NCBI GenBank assembly: GCA_000934455.1 | Contig: KN882996.1 | Coordinates: forward strand, 97,679-153,031 | Source: Apostichopus parvimensis | Lineage: Eukaryota > Echinodermata > Holothuroidea > Aspidochirotida > Stichopodidae | DNA length: 55,353 nt | Direction of reading: 5' to 3' | In this document: positions 1 to 10,543 of the stretch, one piece after another | Position numbering within the stretch: the first letter of the stretch is position 1 | Layout of the letters: each line of letters begins with the position of its first letter | Translations under genes and position numbers: made by a program | Notes under the pieces: generated by a model | What the model was told of the DNA's origin: nothing | The model's database searches: none | The model's input: the letters and a program-made list of their open reading frames with translations, nothing else

Positions 1-73
1 TTCCCCAAAAATGATCTGCGCTTCGTTTAGATCCTGGAAATACCTAAGCATTACAAAATAGTTAAGTAACTTA

Positions 74-90
74 CCTGAAAATGTCATTCA
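74..90 (-). pseudogene. Orphan first coding exon of a paralogous LRR receptor gene
   Basis: On the minus strand an ATG-initiated 17-nt segment reads M-N-D-I-F plus two bases, followed by a GTAAGT donor. It matches the first coding exon of the LRR gene at 5048-5032 (M-N-E-L-F plus two bases), and the intron sequence after it is also alike. Its second exon would lie to the left of the window. It is either the start of a neighbouring tandem LRR gene or a leftover of duplication; the sequence cannot decide. Confidence 0.5.
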
Positions 91-110
91 TATTAGGGAG
101 AAGGACTCAG

Positions 111-256
111 TTTTGTTTTACCGCAGCCGACTGGGGAGGGAGGCAGCCGGGGTGTGGGGGTGGAGCATATTGATTGGGGGATACCACTTGTCTCCTAGCT
201 TGGCGCCGTACCAGCAGTATGATATCATGAGGTGATCTGTATTGGACCCCAAGGCC
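111..256. repeat. Duplicated flank, copy 1 (matches 6595-6750)
   Basis: About 145 bp, including the stretch 'ggagggaggcagccgggg' and 'ttggcgccgtaccag', is nearly identical to 6595-6750. At 6750 the match continues directly into sequence resembling 1608-1800. The present copy is therefore interrupted by about 1.35 kb (257-1607) that includes the LINE fragment. The duplication belongs to the LRR gene cluster. Confidence 0.85.
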
Positions 257-821
257 CCCCCCCCCCCCAATTCACTTCCATCGCTGAAAGATATGAAAGA
301 ATTCTATGAGATCAACGGTTCACACACCTCTTTTACAATCAATTTCAGGGCAATAAATCACACGTATATAAGTCATAGGGTTCTTTGTAACTCCTCATTA
401 TACAACCTTCGATTGAGGTAAAAAAGAATCGAGAGTATAAGCAATCTTTAAAACTATTTTGATTTGTAATTTTAGCCAGGATGAAACTTTGGTGTCAATT
501 TATGTGACATTTGAACCAAGTTCATATCAAAAACAATATAGATATCAAACGTTACCCTTAACTTCGCGGAAGGTGTAGTTATGACCTGTAATAACTCGAT
601 TCTCCACGCTATCCCAATACTACGTATGATGCAGGTTCGCGAATGCTCTTTTTTCGTATCTGCTTGCGGAATATCATTGAATTAATATCACGTTTTATGT
701 AAAAGCGCATGCCCGTAATAAAGCTTGCTAAAAGGCTGCGGGACGACCATCCATGTAGTAATTTACACCTACCTAATAATTAACCAGAACTGCTAACATA
801 GTTGTTTTCCATTGATACAGG

Positions 822-1594
822 TATAGTCTCCAAAAACTACCTCCACTTCAGTTGGAAGTTGGAAACTACCATATAAACCCCTCCAATGAAGTTCGTAATC
901 TCGGGATCATTTTTGATTCAGATTTTAAAATGACAAAACAGATTAACAGCTTAGTTTCATCATGTAATTATTATCTCAGGAATTTATTTCGTATAGGCTG
1001 TTATCTTGATAAAGAAACTCGTCATTCTGTTGTCCGCGCAGTTCTCCTCTCACGTTTTGACTATGGCAATGCCCTTTTATATGGTGCTACATCAAAAGAC
1101 CTGAATCGCCTTCAATCCCTTCAAAATCGTTGTGCTAAATTTATTTTCTCGGCAGCTAGGTTAGATAGCCCAAAACCTCTTCTACGTGCCCTGCATTGGT
1201 TACCTATCCGTGAAAGAATCCATTTTAAATTATGTCTTTATGTGTATAAATGTATGAATAATGCAGCCCAGGCTTATCTCTTTATCATGCTTCAGCGGAA
1301 AACCGCACCATTATCTGGTCCTGTTACCAGGTCTGCAATGGATGGGACCCTGCTTCTTACGTCATCTTCTAAGAAACGGGTGGGTGAGGGCGCCTTTTCC
1401 AGTGCAGGTCCTGTGTTGTGGAACTCTCTTCCCTCTCATATACGTAATTCTAAATCTGTTGCACTGTTCAATAAAACAACTTAAGACTTACCTGTTTAAT
1501 TAATTGTACATTTTGTTGGTATTATTTTCTTGTAAATTTTAGCGTATTGATCATATGGAGTTTGCGCTTTATAAAAGTATGTATGTATGTATGT
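822..1594 (+). mobile_element. 5'-truncated non-LTR retrotransposon (L2/CR1-like), 3' end of reverse transcriptase ORF
   Basis: The reading frame open from about 822 to 1484 encodes the C-terminal end of a LINE reverse transcriptase. Motifs typical of L2/CR1-group ORF2 ends are visible: VRNLGIIFDSDF, SRFDYGNALLYG, LQNRCAKFIF, LHWLPIRERIHFKL and AGPVLWNSLPSHIRNS. The expected ending KQLKTYLFN follows in another frame up to 1503, so an indel near 1475 broke the ORF. The element ends with a short (TATG)n tail at about 1578-1594, as L2/CR1 copies often do. The catalytic palm with the YADD box is missing, so the copy is dead. Clade assignment is from memory of the motif pattern. Confidence 0.88.
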
Positions 1595-1812
1595 ACCGTG
1601 CCGATGCAGCTGTGTGAATAAACTAGTACAAATAATGTTCCCCTTTTAAAATTGTTCCCGCTCGCCGCTCGCCGCCCGCCGCCCGCCGCCCTCCGCCCGC
1701 CGCCTGCCGCCTACCTTCCGCCCACGCCCACGCCCACACCCACGCCCCACGCCCAACCCCCTTCCATATTACCTTTCTGATCTCTTCCTATTACACTTTT
1801 AAATTATAACAT

Positions 1813-4800
1813 TCAGTTACGATCAACGTAAAAGAGGAAATATAATAATAGCATCACCATAATTACTGAACAAATGATTAAATTTGCTATCGATATCTTC
1901 CATAAGTTGTCTATAAGCGAGGAGTCAGATGACGGTAACTCGGCAAGCACTGTCTGCTTCATGGGTTTAATAGTGGTGTCTTTTGGCTTCTCCAATTCTT
2001 TCGTAGTTGTTTTAATATGTATCGTTGTATATTTGACAGTGGTTGAAGTAAGGACGTCACCATCCGTTGGACAACTGTTTGATGGTAGAGCAGCAGTGAC
2101 GTCAATGTATGAACCATTAAAATAACATCCTAAACTACTGGAATGACTGAGAACTTGCTTCACGACAATTGATTGGTTCAAATACCACTCTTGAATTTTT
2201 TGAAACCCACAGTCACATTCAAAGGGGTTTCCCCCAACGAATAAGTACACAGACTGTTCAAAGAAAGGAACAATATCGGTTGGATTATTTATATAATTGG
2301 CCGCTAGATAAAAATATCGCAAATTTGAAATAAGTCCAAGTTCAGATGGGCTAAGAATAGTGTGCAGTAGGTTTTGCGACAGATCAATATCTTTGAGAGT
2401 TGTAAGACCATCAAATAATCCATTAGGAATGCTCCTTAGTTTATTATTGTTCAATGCAATAACTTCCAGGCTAATAAGACAATTAAAAGTATCATTCTCA
2501 ATCGAGACTAATTCATTGTTTTCGAGAATCAAGTATTCTAGTCCCGGCATGTCTAGAAAATGTCCTGAAGTAATTGACTGAATATTGTTGTATCCCAAAT
2601 CTAAGTATTGAACTTTATTAAGTCCATGAAATGCAGCTCCTTCAATAATCGCTACTTCATTTTTGTCGAGGTATATTCTTGTCAAATGTCTTTCCGTACC
2701 AACAAAGGTTCGATTTCGTAAAGTGACCAAAGCGTTGTTTGACAGAAGCAAATGTTTCATACGGGGGACATTTACAAAAGCTCCGGGCTCTATATGTGAT
2801 ATTTGATTCTGTGAAAAATCCAACGTTTGTACGAAACGGTACCCGTTCACTGTTTCTTGATCGATCAATTGTATGTTGTTCTCATGCACCTCCAACATAG
2901 CAGCATTTTCACAGCCAGTTGATGTAGGTATATGTTGAAGGTTTCTATCATGACAACGAGCCCTATGAAACCATTCGTCGTATTCACACACTTCTTGACA
3001 TGTTGCTGATGTCTCACCTGTCCTAGTCGGTGGCGTTGATAAGGGGACACACATGACTTCGGATAATACAATTAGTAATCCAACAAATGTCACCGAAAAC
3101 GTCAGAAAGTTGGCTCTATAAAAGGAAACAATAAACTACATGATATTAGTGTGTTTGCATAAAGGAGGCGACTCTTGTAATTATGAAGAGGCAAAATGCC
3201 ATGGTGCGAAGTTTTAGGATGTGAAATTCACCGCAGGATCCCTTTGTTGGGAAGGGGGGGGGGCGGGAGGCCAGTTATCGCGCCGCAATCATAACATTAA
3301 ATTATTGATATTAGTTAGCTCAATCATGGCAGTATTTTCGCAGCCAGTGGAGATCGGTACATGATGCAGACTTCTGTCATCACAACGAGCTCTTTTGAAC
3401 CAGTCATCATATATACACACCTTGTTGCAAATCAAAGCCGCCGAAACTTATCAGCAGGATTAACTTTCCTATAGACATAGTTAGGACTCCCGATATTGTT
3501 ACAAAAATTCCGAAATGTAGTCCAAGAAAAACAGATCGTTCAGGACTTCGACCTATCAATGAGACACATACCCATAGATTTGCTAAGTTAAGTTTTGTGT
3601 TATATTCTCCTAATGCACTGTGTAAAAGTGAACAATTAACACTATAATCTGGAGACATATAAGTAAGGATTGAAATGATTTTATGGCAGCCTATGGGAAT
3701 TACATAAATGATATAATATATGTTTTGAGGGGAGGAAAGAAACCTGCAACATTCCTGAGTACTCTGATATAAGCAGAGGATAAGACAGACGCCCCTTTTA
3801 TGTCTATCAACCGAATGATGCTCCTCAGCGTAGCAGCAGGCGCCGTCCAAGCTCTTCTTCGAATAATGGCAGTGGTTGAGGACTGACATGCCTATTCTTT
3901 AGTTAGGTTTAATACTCTAAGAACTGTTTTGTTTTGTCAAATTAACTGACAAGAGCAAAGACAAATCTATCACGGTGCCTTTTCTCACATTTTAGATTGA
4001 TGCATGGCTGTGTGCCAAGTGCAGTTAAGATGAATGGCCCCAGCTCACACTTTTGAACATTTGGTGCATGCTTTGCTCTCGAACGCATGTATTCCTTTCT
4101 AAAATATTTTGAGCGGAGTTATAGAATAGTATGGATCAGTTTGAAGGTTGCTTTATGATATATATTTAATACGAAAGGTGATAATTTAGTAGGTTACATA
4201 AGTATTTAATATAAGTCCTCGTTACATCCAATATGATGATCTCGAAAGTCCATGAAACCTATAATTTGCTTTAGCACCACTGAAACTTTAAAAACGGGTG
4301 GTGCTGAATATAAATTCTCCATTAGATTTTCTGGCCTACTTGATCAAGGTTGTAACTTATGCTCATATCAAGTGAATTGGTGAGTAGCTGTTTGTGTGGT
4401 CATAGAGCTAGTGGAGTGATGTAATGATAGCTTTCAACATGGGAGGGTAAGGGGCAACAACGGAAAGAAACTAAAGTGTTTTTTGTATTTTCAAATATGC
4501 GTGACTGTAATTCGTCAACCCCCTCCAATTCCGTTGGGCTAAATAAACGGACGCATGAGTTAGCGATAAACGTATTTGCATTATAGTAATTTGTTCAAAC
4601 AAACCACATTGAGCAGAACTATGTTTGTCTTGTTTGTGAAAATGGACTTTGATCGCAATTATATTCAATCTATGTATACTATCAAGGCCACCAAAACACT
4701 TTTGCTTTATTTGAATCCAACTAAAATGCATATCCATATTCATGAAACAAAAACATAAACTAGGTTCTCAATAAGTAACCATCCAAACATAACAACAACT

Positions 4801-5048
4801 TCTATATTTACATTTATGTCGCAGCACATCATGAAAATTGATACGCATTTTCTGGCTTACCTAGGCTTACACATTACTTCTAAATTGATGACTTTCCCGT
4901 GCAAAAATGCACAAGATCTCGCTATAGTTTTTTTCTTATCATACAATCAGATGGTTTAACAACGATCGAATCCTGTACTTCGTTTTGATCCTGGAAATAC
5001 CTTAGCATTACAAAATAGTAGACTAACTTACCTGAAAAGTTCATTCAT
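1813..5048 (-). CDS. Transmembrane leucine-rich-repeat receptor (LRRNT, 8-9 LRRs, LRRCT, Thr-rich stalk, TM)
   Basis: Two-exon model: complement of 5032-5048 (17 nt, ATG to GT donor) joined to 1813-3115 (acceptor after a pyrimidine-rich tract), in frame, 439 residues. The small exon supplies the missing Met and completes a signal peptide (MNELFRANFLTFSVTFVGLL). The cysteine-bearing N-cap follows (CQEVCEYDEWFHRARC, about residues 45-75). Eight or nine LRRs of about 24 residues with LxxLxLxxNxL signatures come next, then an LRRCT cap beginning NPFECDC. After the cap are a Thr/Lys-rich stalk and a C-terminal membrane segment (IIC...MLLLYFLFYV) with only about four cytoplasmic residues. It is probably a cell-surface recognition receptor; the layout resembles lamprey VLR or GPIb-type LRR proteins. 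The ligand is unknown. With almost no cytoplasmic tail, signalling would need a partner or shedding. Confidence 0.85.
3319..3560 (-). pseudogene. Broken LRR receptor paralogue (signal peptide + LRRNT fragment) inside the LRR gene intron
   Basis: On the minus strand the segment resembles the start of the intact LRR gene. A hydrophobic leader (about 3430-3560) is followed by an N-cap reading VCIYDDWFKRARCDDR and then STGCENTAMIEL. The leader and the cap lie in different frames (the leader frame stops at about 3407), and the similarity ends at 3319 with a stop shortly after, before any complete LRR. This is a truncated, frameshifted tandem duplicate. Use as an alternative exon is possible but unsupported, because its exit phase does not match the acceptor at 3115. 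Confidence 0.7.
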
Positions 5049-6594
5049 GTTACTTGTGTAATGTTATTTCTATGAAAATTGAAAGATTTCCCTTTAACTC
5101 AAACCGTTCACGTGTGTCAGTCTTGAACAGCAACTCTCTTATGACGTTTAAATATCCCACCGTTAACGTAGTAAACAACATACGGCGCCTCCTACTAAAT
5201 AAACAATAGCTTAAACAACAACCGTATAGACAAAGTATTATTTGAAATGAATGACAGAGCGAACTTTCAACGAGCCTGTGTACCACGGCAGAACTAAATT
5301 AGTGTAAGATTTAATACTAAACATAATAATTAGCATATCAAGGAACATCTCCTTGTAATGAGCAGACTGTTACTAAGGAAGTAGTAACAATTGCTGTGTA
5401 AATTGAACCGGTGTGACGACTAGCCATGGTGTACTGGGGTTTCCAATGGACGAACAATTTGGTTGGTTGCTAAGCATTTTTGCGTACTCTGCTTGGTACA
5501 CCACAACCTTGCCTATAAGATGTAGCATTAATTGAGATGGTTTCTGATTTTCATTTTATCATTATTGTTTACCTCCTAATAATCACCCCTCGCCTGAAAC
5601 CCCTATGTTGCACGACTTGATGTCTAAGACACCCCCCCCCCCGTACCCTACGTACATACACACCTTCCATGATTAAAAAAAAGCTAGCATCTCACCTATT
5701 AGTTTGTTTTATCTCATATGTTTTCATCAAAAGGTCAATATTCACCGCCTTATATACCCCTCTTCTGGACAACAACGTCACAGCCACCCCTTCTTCCATC
5801 AGTGCAAGAAAGGAGAAGGTTGCTTCCATGTATGCACTAAGATTTTCATCTCATACGTTTGTGTTAAAAGGTACTGCGACGATCTTGATTTTGCAGAATT
5901 AATGTATGTGTATATATGAATGTCTTACTTTGTTCGATCGCAACCTTTGTTTGAATCAGATTCGATTGGTTGAAATGAATAAACGTCAAATAAAAACGAG
6001 TCTTGCAATTCAAGGATGAGCTTCTTTAGTGTAATCTTTAAAGGATTAAAAATCAGTAGGGTTAAAAAGAGTACATTATCAAGAACTTTGTGTTATCATG
6101 TACGATATTACTTACAAATTTTAGGAAATATCAAACATAAACTTATTTACAAGCAAACAGCTTTATAAGCTAATATCAGCACCTACTCCCCCCCCCCCCC
6201 CAAGTCCAAAGTGCTATAACTCTAAGAGTTCCCTTTTCAACCGTGACGTCATGCTTATAGGCTCTGTAAGAAAATCGAGCTTTATAATTGAAGTTTTAGT
6301 GAAACTAAAGCTAAAACTGGGGGGGGGGGGCAGTTGTTGGATTTTGAGAGATGTTTCTTGTTGTCTCTTAGCGACCGTAAATCACAAAAGCACATGTCAG
6401 AGCTGCAGTGCTTTCAGACAATTCTCTTGAATCTATTTTACCTTAAACACAGAAATGCAGGCTATAAAGATTCCAATGTCACTGGAATGTATTCAAAGCC
6501 CATGTGGGGATCCAAGAGTGCGATGCCCCAAGAAGAGTAAGCATTTTGTTAACGTTTTATTACCAACATAGAGGATAAAAGAATTTGGCCGTAA
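5049..6594. other. Intergenic region upstream of the LRR gene; no gene recognised
   Basis: This is the 5' flank of the minus-strand LRR gene. It contains poly-C and poly-G runs near 5632-5642, 6189-6200 and 6318-6330. Only short open frames without family resemblance are present. No clear TATA box or other promoter element could be assigned. Confidence 0.5.
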
Positions 6595-6862
6595 TGGAGA
6601 AGGTTTCAGTTTTGTTTTACCGAAGCCGACTGGGGAGGGAGGCAGCCGGGGTGTGGGGGTGGAGCATATTGATTGGGGATACCCCTTGTCTCCTAGCTTG
6701 GCGCCGTACCAGTAGTATGATATCAAGAGGTGATCTGCATTGGACCCCACCCAAGCTTTGTGAACAAACTATTACAAATAATGTTCCCTTTCTAAAATTG
6801 TTCTCGACCGCCTCCCGCCGTCTAACCCCTTTCCATGTTTACTTTCTGATCTCTTCCCCTTA
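6595..6862. repeat. Duplicated LRR-cluster flank, copy 2 (uninterrupted)
   Basis: 6595-6750 matches 111-256, and 6751-6862 matches about 1608-1800, which is the 3' flank of the intact LRR gene. Here the two halves are contiguous, so this copy shows the pre-insertion arrangement. No LRR coding sequence follows it to the right. Confidence 0.8.
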
Positions 6863-9800
6863 CAAATGTAGTACCACAAAAGTAGCTTCCTAACTAAAAC
6901 CTTTATCAACTTGGTCACTTAGACTATTTGCAAAGGTTTCTTCACTACATTTACTAGAAATTTTCGAATTCTTAGTTGACATACGTTAACACATCACAGA
7001 TTATCAGGCATAAAATATGTTTTACTCACTAAAAAACGATTGGTGTTTCATGATTGCTTCTTTTCTAAATGATGTCACATCACAATACATACTGCGTTCT
7101 GTGCGTTCATTAATTAAACGGGGTTTACACAGCATGTATTTTCAAGTGACATCTCTCAGATATCATGAAGCACAATAATTAATTTTCTACTATAAACCGC
7201 AAGAAACAAGTAAATTTCGACTAATGCGAGGTGACGCATTTTACATTTTGGGCAATTGTTACCATTCTAAAATAACTTTCATTCTTACCTAACCCTTAGA
7301 CAGTCTGCAGGCGTCAAGCTACCTTTGCCCTTCTAACGATGTATCTAATAACCTGATTGGTTGCTGCATACTATGCAAAATAACTTACTAAGACTTGATC
7401 ATGGTGATATAAAACTATGAGGGCGCTTAATTCGAGCTGCCTGTATAATTATATAGTTCATGTAGTTTTACATGTCTTTGTGTTTGAGATGTGTATTTGT
7501 AATTTCGGTGACGGTATCCGCATGATGTTGTTATGCTAACCCTGGCCATGCTTTCGTTTGTGATATTAAAGAATTGGGTGAACTATAAAACTCTTTTCTT
7601 ATGTCTGAAGTTTTTGTTTTCTTCTTGTTGTCTGCACTGACTTAACACAGAACCAACGGAAAGGCATCGAAGCCTCTACTATATATATACTTTACATAGC
7701 ATATACGAAACGGTATGCAAACCTATTCAATTGATTAACAGTTAATGAATACATAATTATAAGAGCACGGCCACGATTCATTCCAAGTGAAGTCTCAAAT
7801 ATTACTATCAGTGCATTTGCTACACCGAGTACTAGTCAAGAAATCTGGCCAGATTGCTTAAACTGAACTTGTCTTACGTGCTGTACAACCTACAGTATTA
7901 TGTACATTCACTCTGTAATGGTGTATTCAAATACTAAGTTTTATCTCACAAATAAGGCCAGAATTACTATCTCTGCATCTCTTTCCAGGAGCAGAGAGAA
8001 ATAGAAAGAAACTTAAGTTGGTTAAGAATCATCCACAGAACAGTCGGTATGTATGAAATAACTTATTGTTAAGAACTCTTTACAGTGTACAGAAGCTTTT
8101 CATGACATGTAAGTATGCTACAAATTAAAGACCATAAATCAGTGTGACCATCAGTAATCTTTTTGTCCCCTTGGTTTATGTTCACACTGCCAAACAAAGA
8201 GAAAACATAAAAAAGCTTATCCAGCCTGGTTTATCTGTACTAGAAGCAATTGGTAGGAAACAATGATTAACTGAGAGAAGAGAATGAACTCTGGAAGCAG
8301 TTTGGCCAAGTGGACCTTGTGAAGTACCAGGTAGAGCTAAGGTTGTAAGTGAATATATATTTATGGTTGTAACAATCTATTGATATATACACTAACTGGA
8401 TAGGAGAGACATAGTAGTAGAATGTTTGAAGCCACAGAGATGCCATCTAGCTCTTCCCAAAGGTTTATACTTTTCACCAAATTGGAGTTTTCAAATTCAT
8501 AATTTCATACAGATTCAGCCTAGATCCATGATATATATATATGCTAGCCTATGTTTGACCAAACAGAACAGTCTTAGTGAATTGTATGTCAACTTTATAC
8601 GGTTTATATATATATAATATTCACCACATTTTGGCTTAATTGCTTCTGCATGTAAGGCTGAATAGCAAAAGACGTTGGCTCCTCAGTTCACGCCGAAGTG
8701 GTACATTCATTGTTTTATAAAATGTTTTGTTTTAATAACTCAACAAATGTGATTTTCAATTCTTACAGACAAAAGATGTCATACATTGTAAATATGTTAT
8801 TTGAGGCCAGCGAAGTCTATTTGTTTTGTCTATTGAGTTCGTGTTATTTCTGAAGATCTGACCTATAATGGTCTATATGTTAGCCTATACTTTGCTCTGG
8901 TGGTATTTAAGGAGTCCCTTTCTTAAAACATTAACCGATGTCTGGACTATTTGTAATTGTTTTTTAATTGTTAAAACATATTATCAACATCGGTTTTTTT
9001 GTGCCTGTAATCATGCTCGAGTTCAAACTTACTTTGTTACACGATCAAATGTACACAATGGAACTGTTGTTTTCTTGAATACACTACATGAAAATATGGT
9101 CAATTGTGTAAATGAACTGTCTAAGAGCCATTTCATTATATCAAACTGTTTTCCCACAAGAAATCAACTTACCAAGATATTCGTGAAAGAATGTTTTAAT
9201 GTGTCGCAAGGAAAAGCAAAGCAACCCTTCTTCATTTACCTGTGATGAATACTTCCCCAAAACAGCAAGAAACTGCAGTTCAGGCTATATAGGACCGTAC
9301 GTCATGGCTTTCTTGGTTCTCTGCTGGCAATGTTGAATACTTGAACAAGTCTTGACAACTTCGGGTGGGTGGGGAGGAGGGGGGGGGTGGGTAGGTAGGT
9401 GTGGACCTGACAACAAAAATGTTACCTTCATGCATTTAATGCATTGCATTCTCACCAGGAAAAGATTTACAAATGTTAAGTAACTGAATAATGTTCACAT
9501 ATTCAACAGTAACGTTACTGAGGCATATTTTTAATTTGTTTGTTTGGATTAAGCAGCTTATAACTCGCTAACATCGTAGGTTGAGCGACAGTCCTACACC
9601 CAATGAAGGTATACGGAAAATTGTAACCTCACGTAAAATATCGCTGTATGGTGAGAAGGAAAATACTGACTGGATAGTTAGTCACTAAATAGACAGTAGT
9701 GTATTTGAACAGCTTTTGTTTGCTGTTAACTTGTGTATACATTATATCACTATCTGTGGTAGGCAGAGTCAATAAACAAACTGATATCTACATTGTCTGG

Positions 9801-10080
9801 TTGTACGTTTAATGATTCTTCCCTTGAAAAATATTGGAATCAACATTTGTTAAAATCACTTCATTTAGTGTGACAGCTAACAGATTAGAATATGCTTGAG
9901 CCGACAAAATATTGAGCATCAGCCATGGAGCTGTAAGTTTGTATACGGGGATAAAACTATACTCTCCATACACTATATGAGAGGGGCAGTAAACATACAT
10001 TTGTACCACATTAATTATTCATAACCATTAAGGGAAGTTCTATGACGTTTCCTTAAGACGTGACGTCATTCTTTTCTCGG
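6863..10080. other. Intergenic, AT-rich; no gene recognised
   Basis: I see no exon with family resemblance or good splice context in this stretch. The longest open frame (8868-9245, plus, 125 codons) has biased, hydrophobic composition without a domain and is probably chance. A G-rich tract lies at 9364-9405. Confidence 0.5.
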
Positions 10081-10380
10081 CGAGGTTTGTCTAATGTTAC
10101 TTCTGCGTAGCTTATGAAATAGAGAACAATGTAATACGCAAAATATTCGGCCAAGAAATCGATGATTTTTCTGCATTTTTGTTCAGTAATTTAAAAACAA
10201 TTGGTGCCAAAAGTAAATGATGTTTAAAGGTCTTCAGCATGGCAGAATGGACTTAACAGTGACGCCTTCATTATGAATTAACGGTTGTTTTACCTGCACC
10301 AACCTAATTCCTAAAACTGGACTAATTGTTTTTGAATGCCAGCTCGGCTGGTGCTTGTTCTGAACATACGTTAGCTCCAG
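10080..10380 (-). repeat. Tandem duplicate of the DED gene terminal exon and 3' UTR (distal copy)
   Basis: About 300 bp repeats the sequence at about 10381-10690, which carries the stop codon and 3' UTR of the DED gene. The coding part (10380 down to the stop at 10236-10234) keeps an open frame. It ends KSILPC against KSFLPC in the functional copy and shares KHQPS with it. An in-frame stop lies just upstream, so use would require a separate splice acceptor, for example the 'gactag' near 10390. It is either a relic or an alternative terminal exon. Confidence 0.7.
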
Positions 10381-10543
10381 TGAGGGCTAGTCTACTTTTG
10401 ACTTCCGCGTAGCTTATGAAACAGAGAACATTGTAAATAGCAAAATATTCGGCCAAGAAGTCGATGATTTTTCTGCATGTTTTGTTCAGTAATATTAATT
10501 TAATAGCAGTTGGTGCCAAAAGTGAGTGCATGTTTAAAGGTCA

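Noticed and set aside
3407-3889. 160-codon minus-strand frame as an independent gene
   Set aside because: Only its 3' part resembles the LRR gene leader and the frame is lost before the N-cap; treated as part of a pseudogene fragment.
8868-9245. 125-codon open frame on the plus strand
   Set aside because: No family resemblance, no splice context and no neighbouring exons; likely chance in AT-rich DNA.
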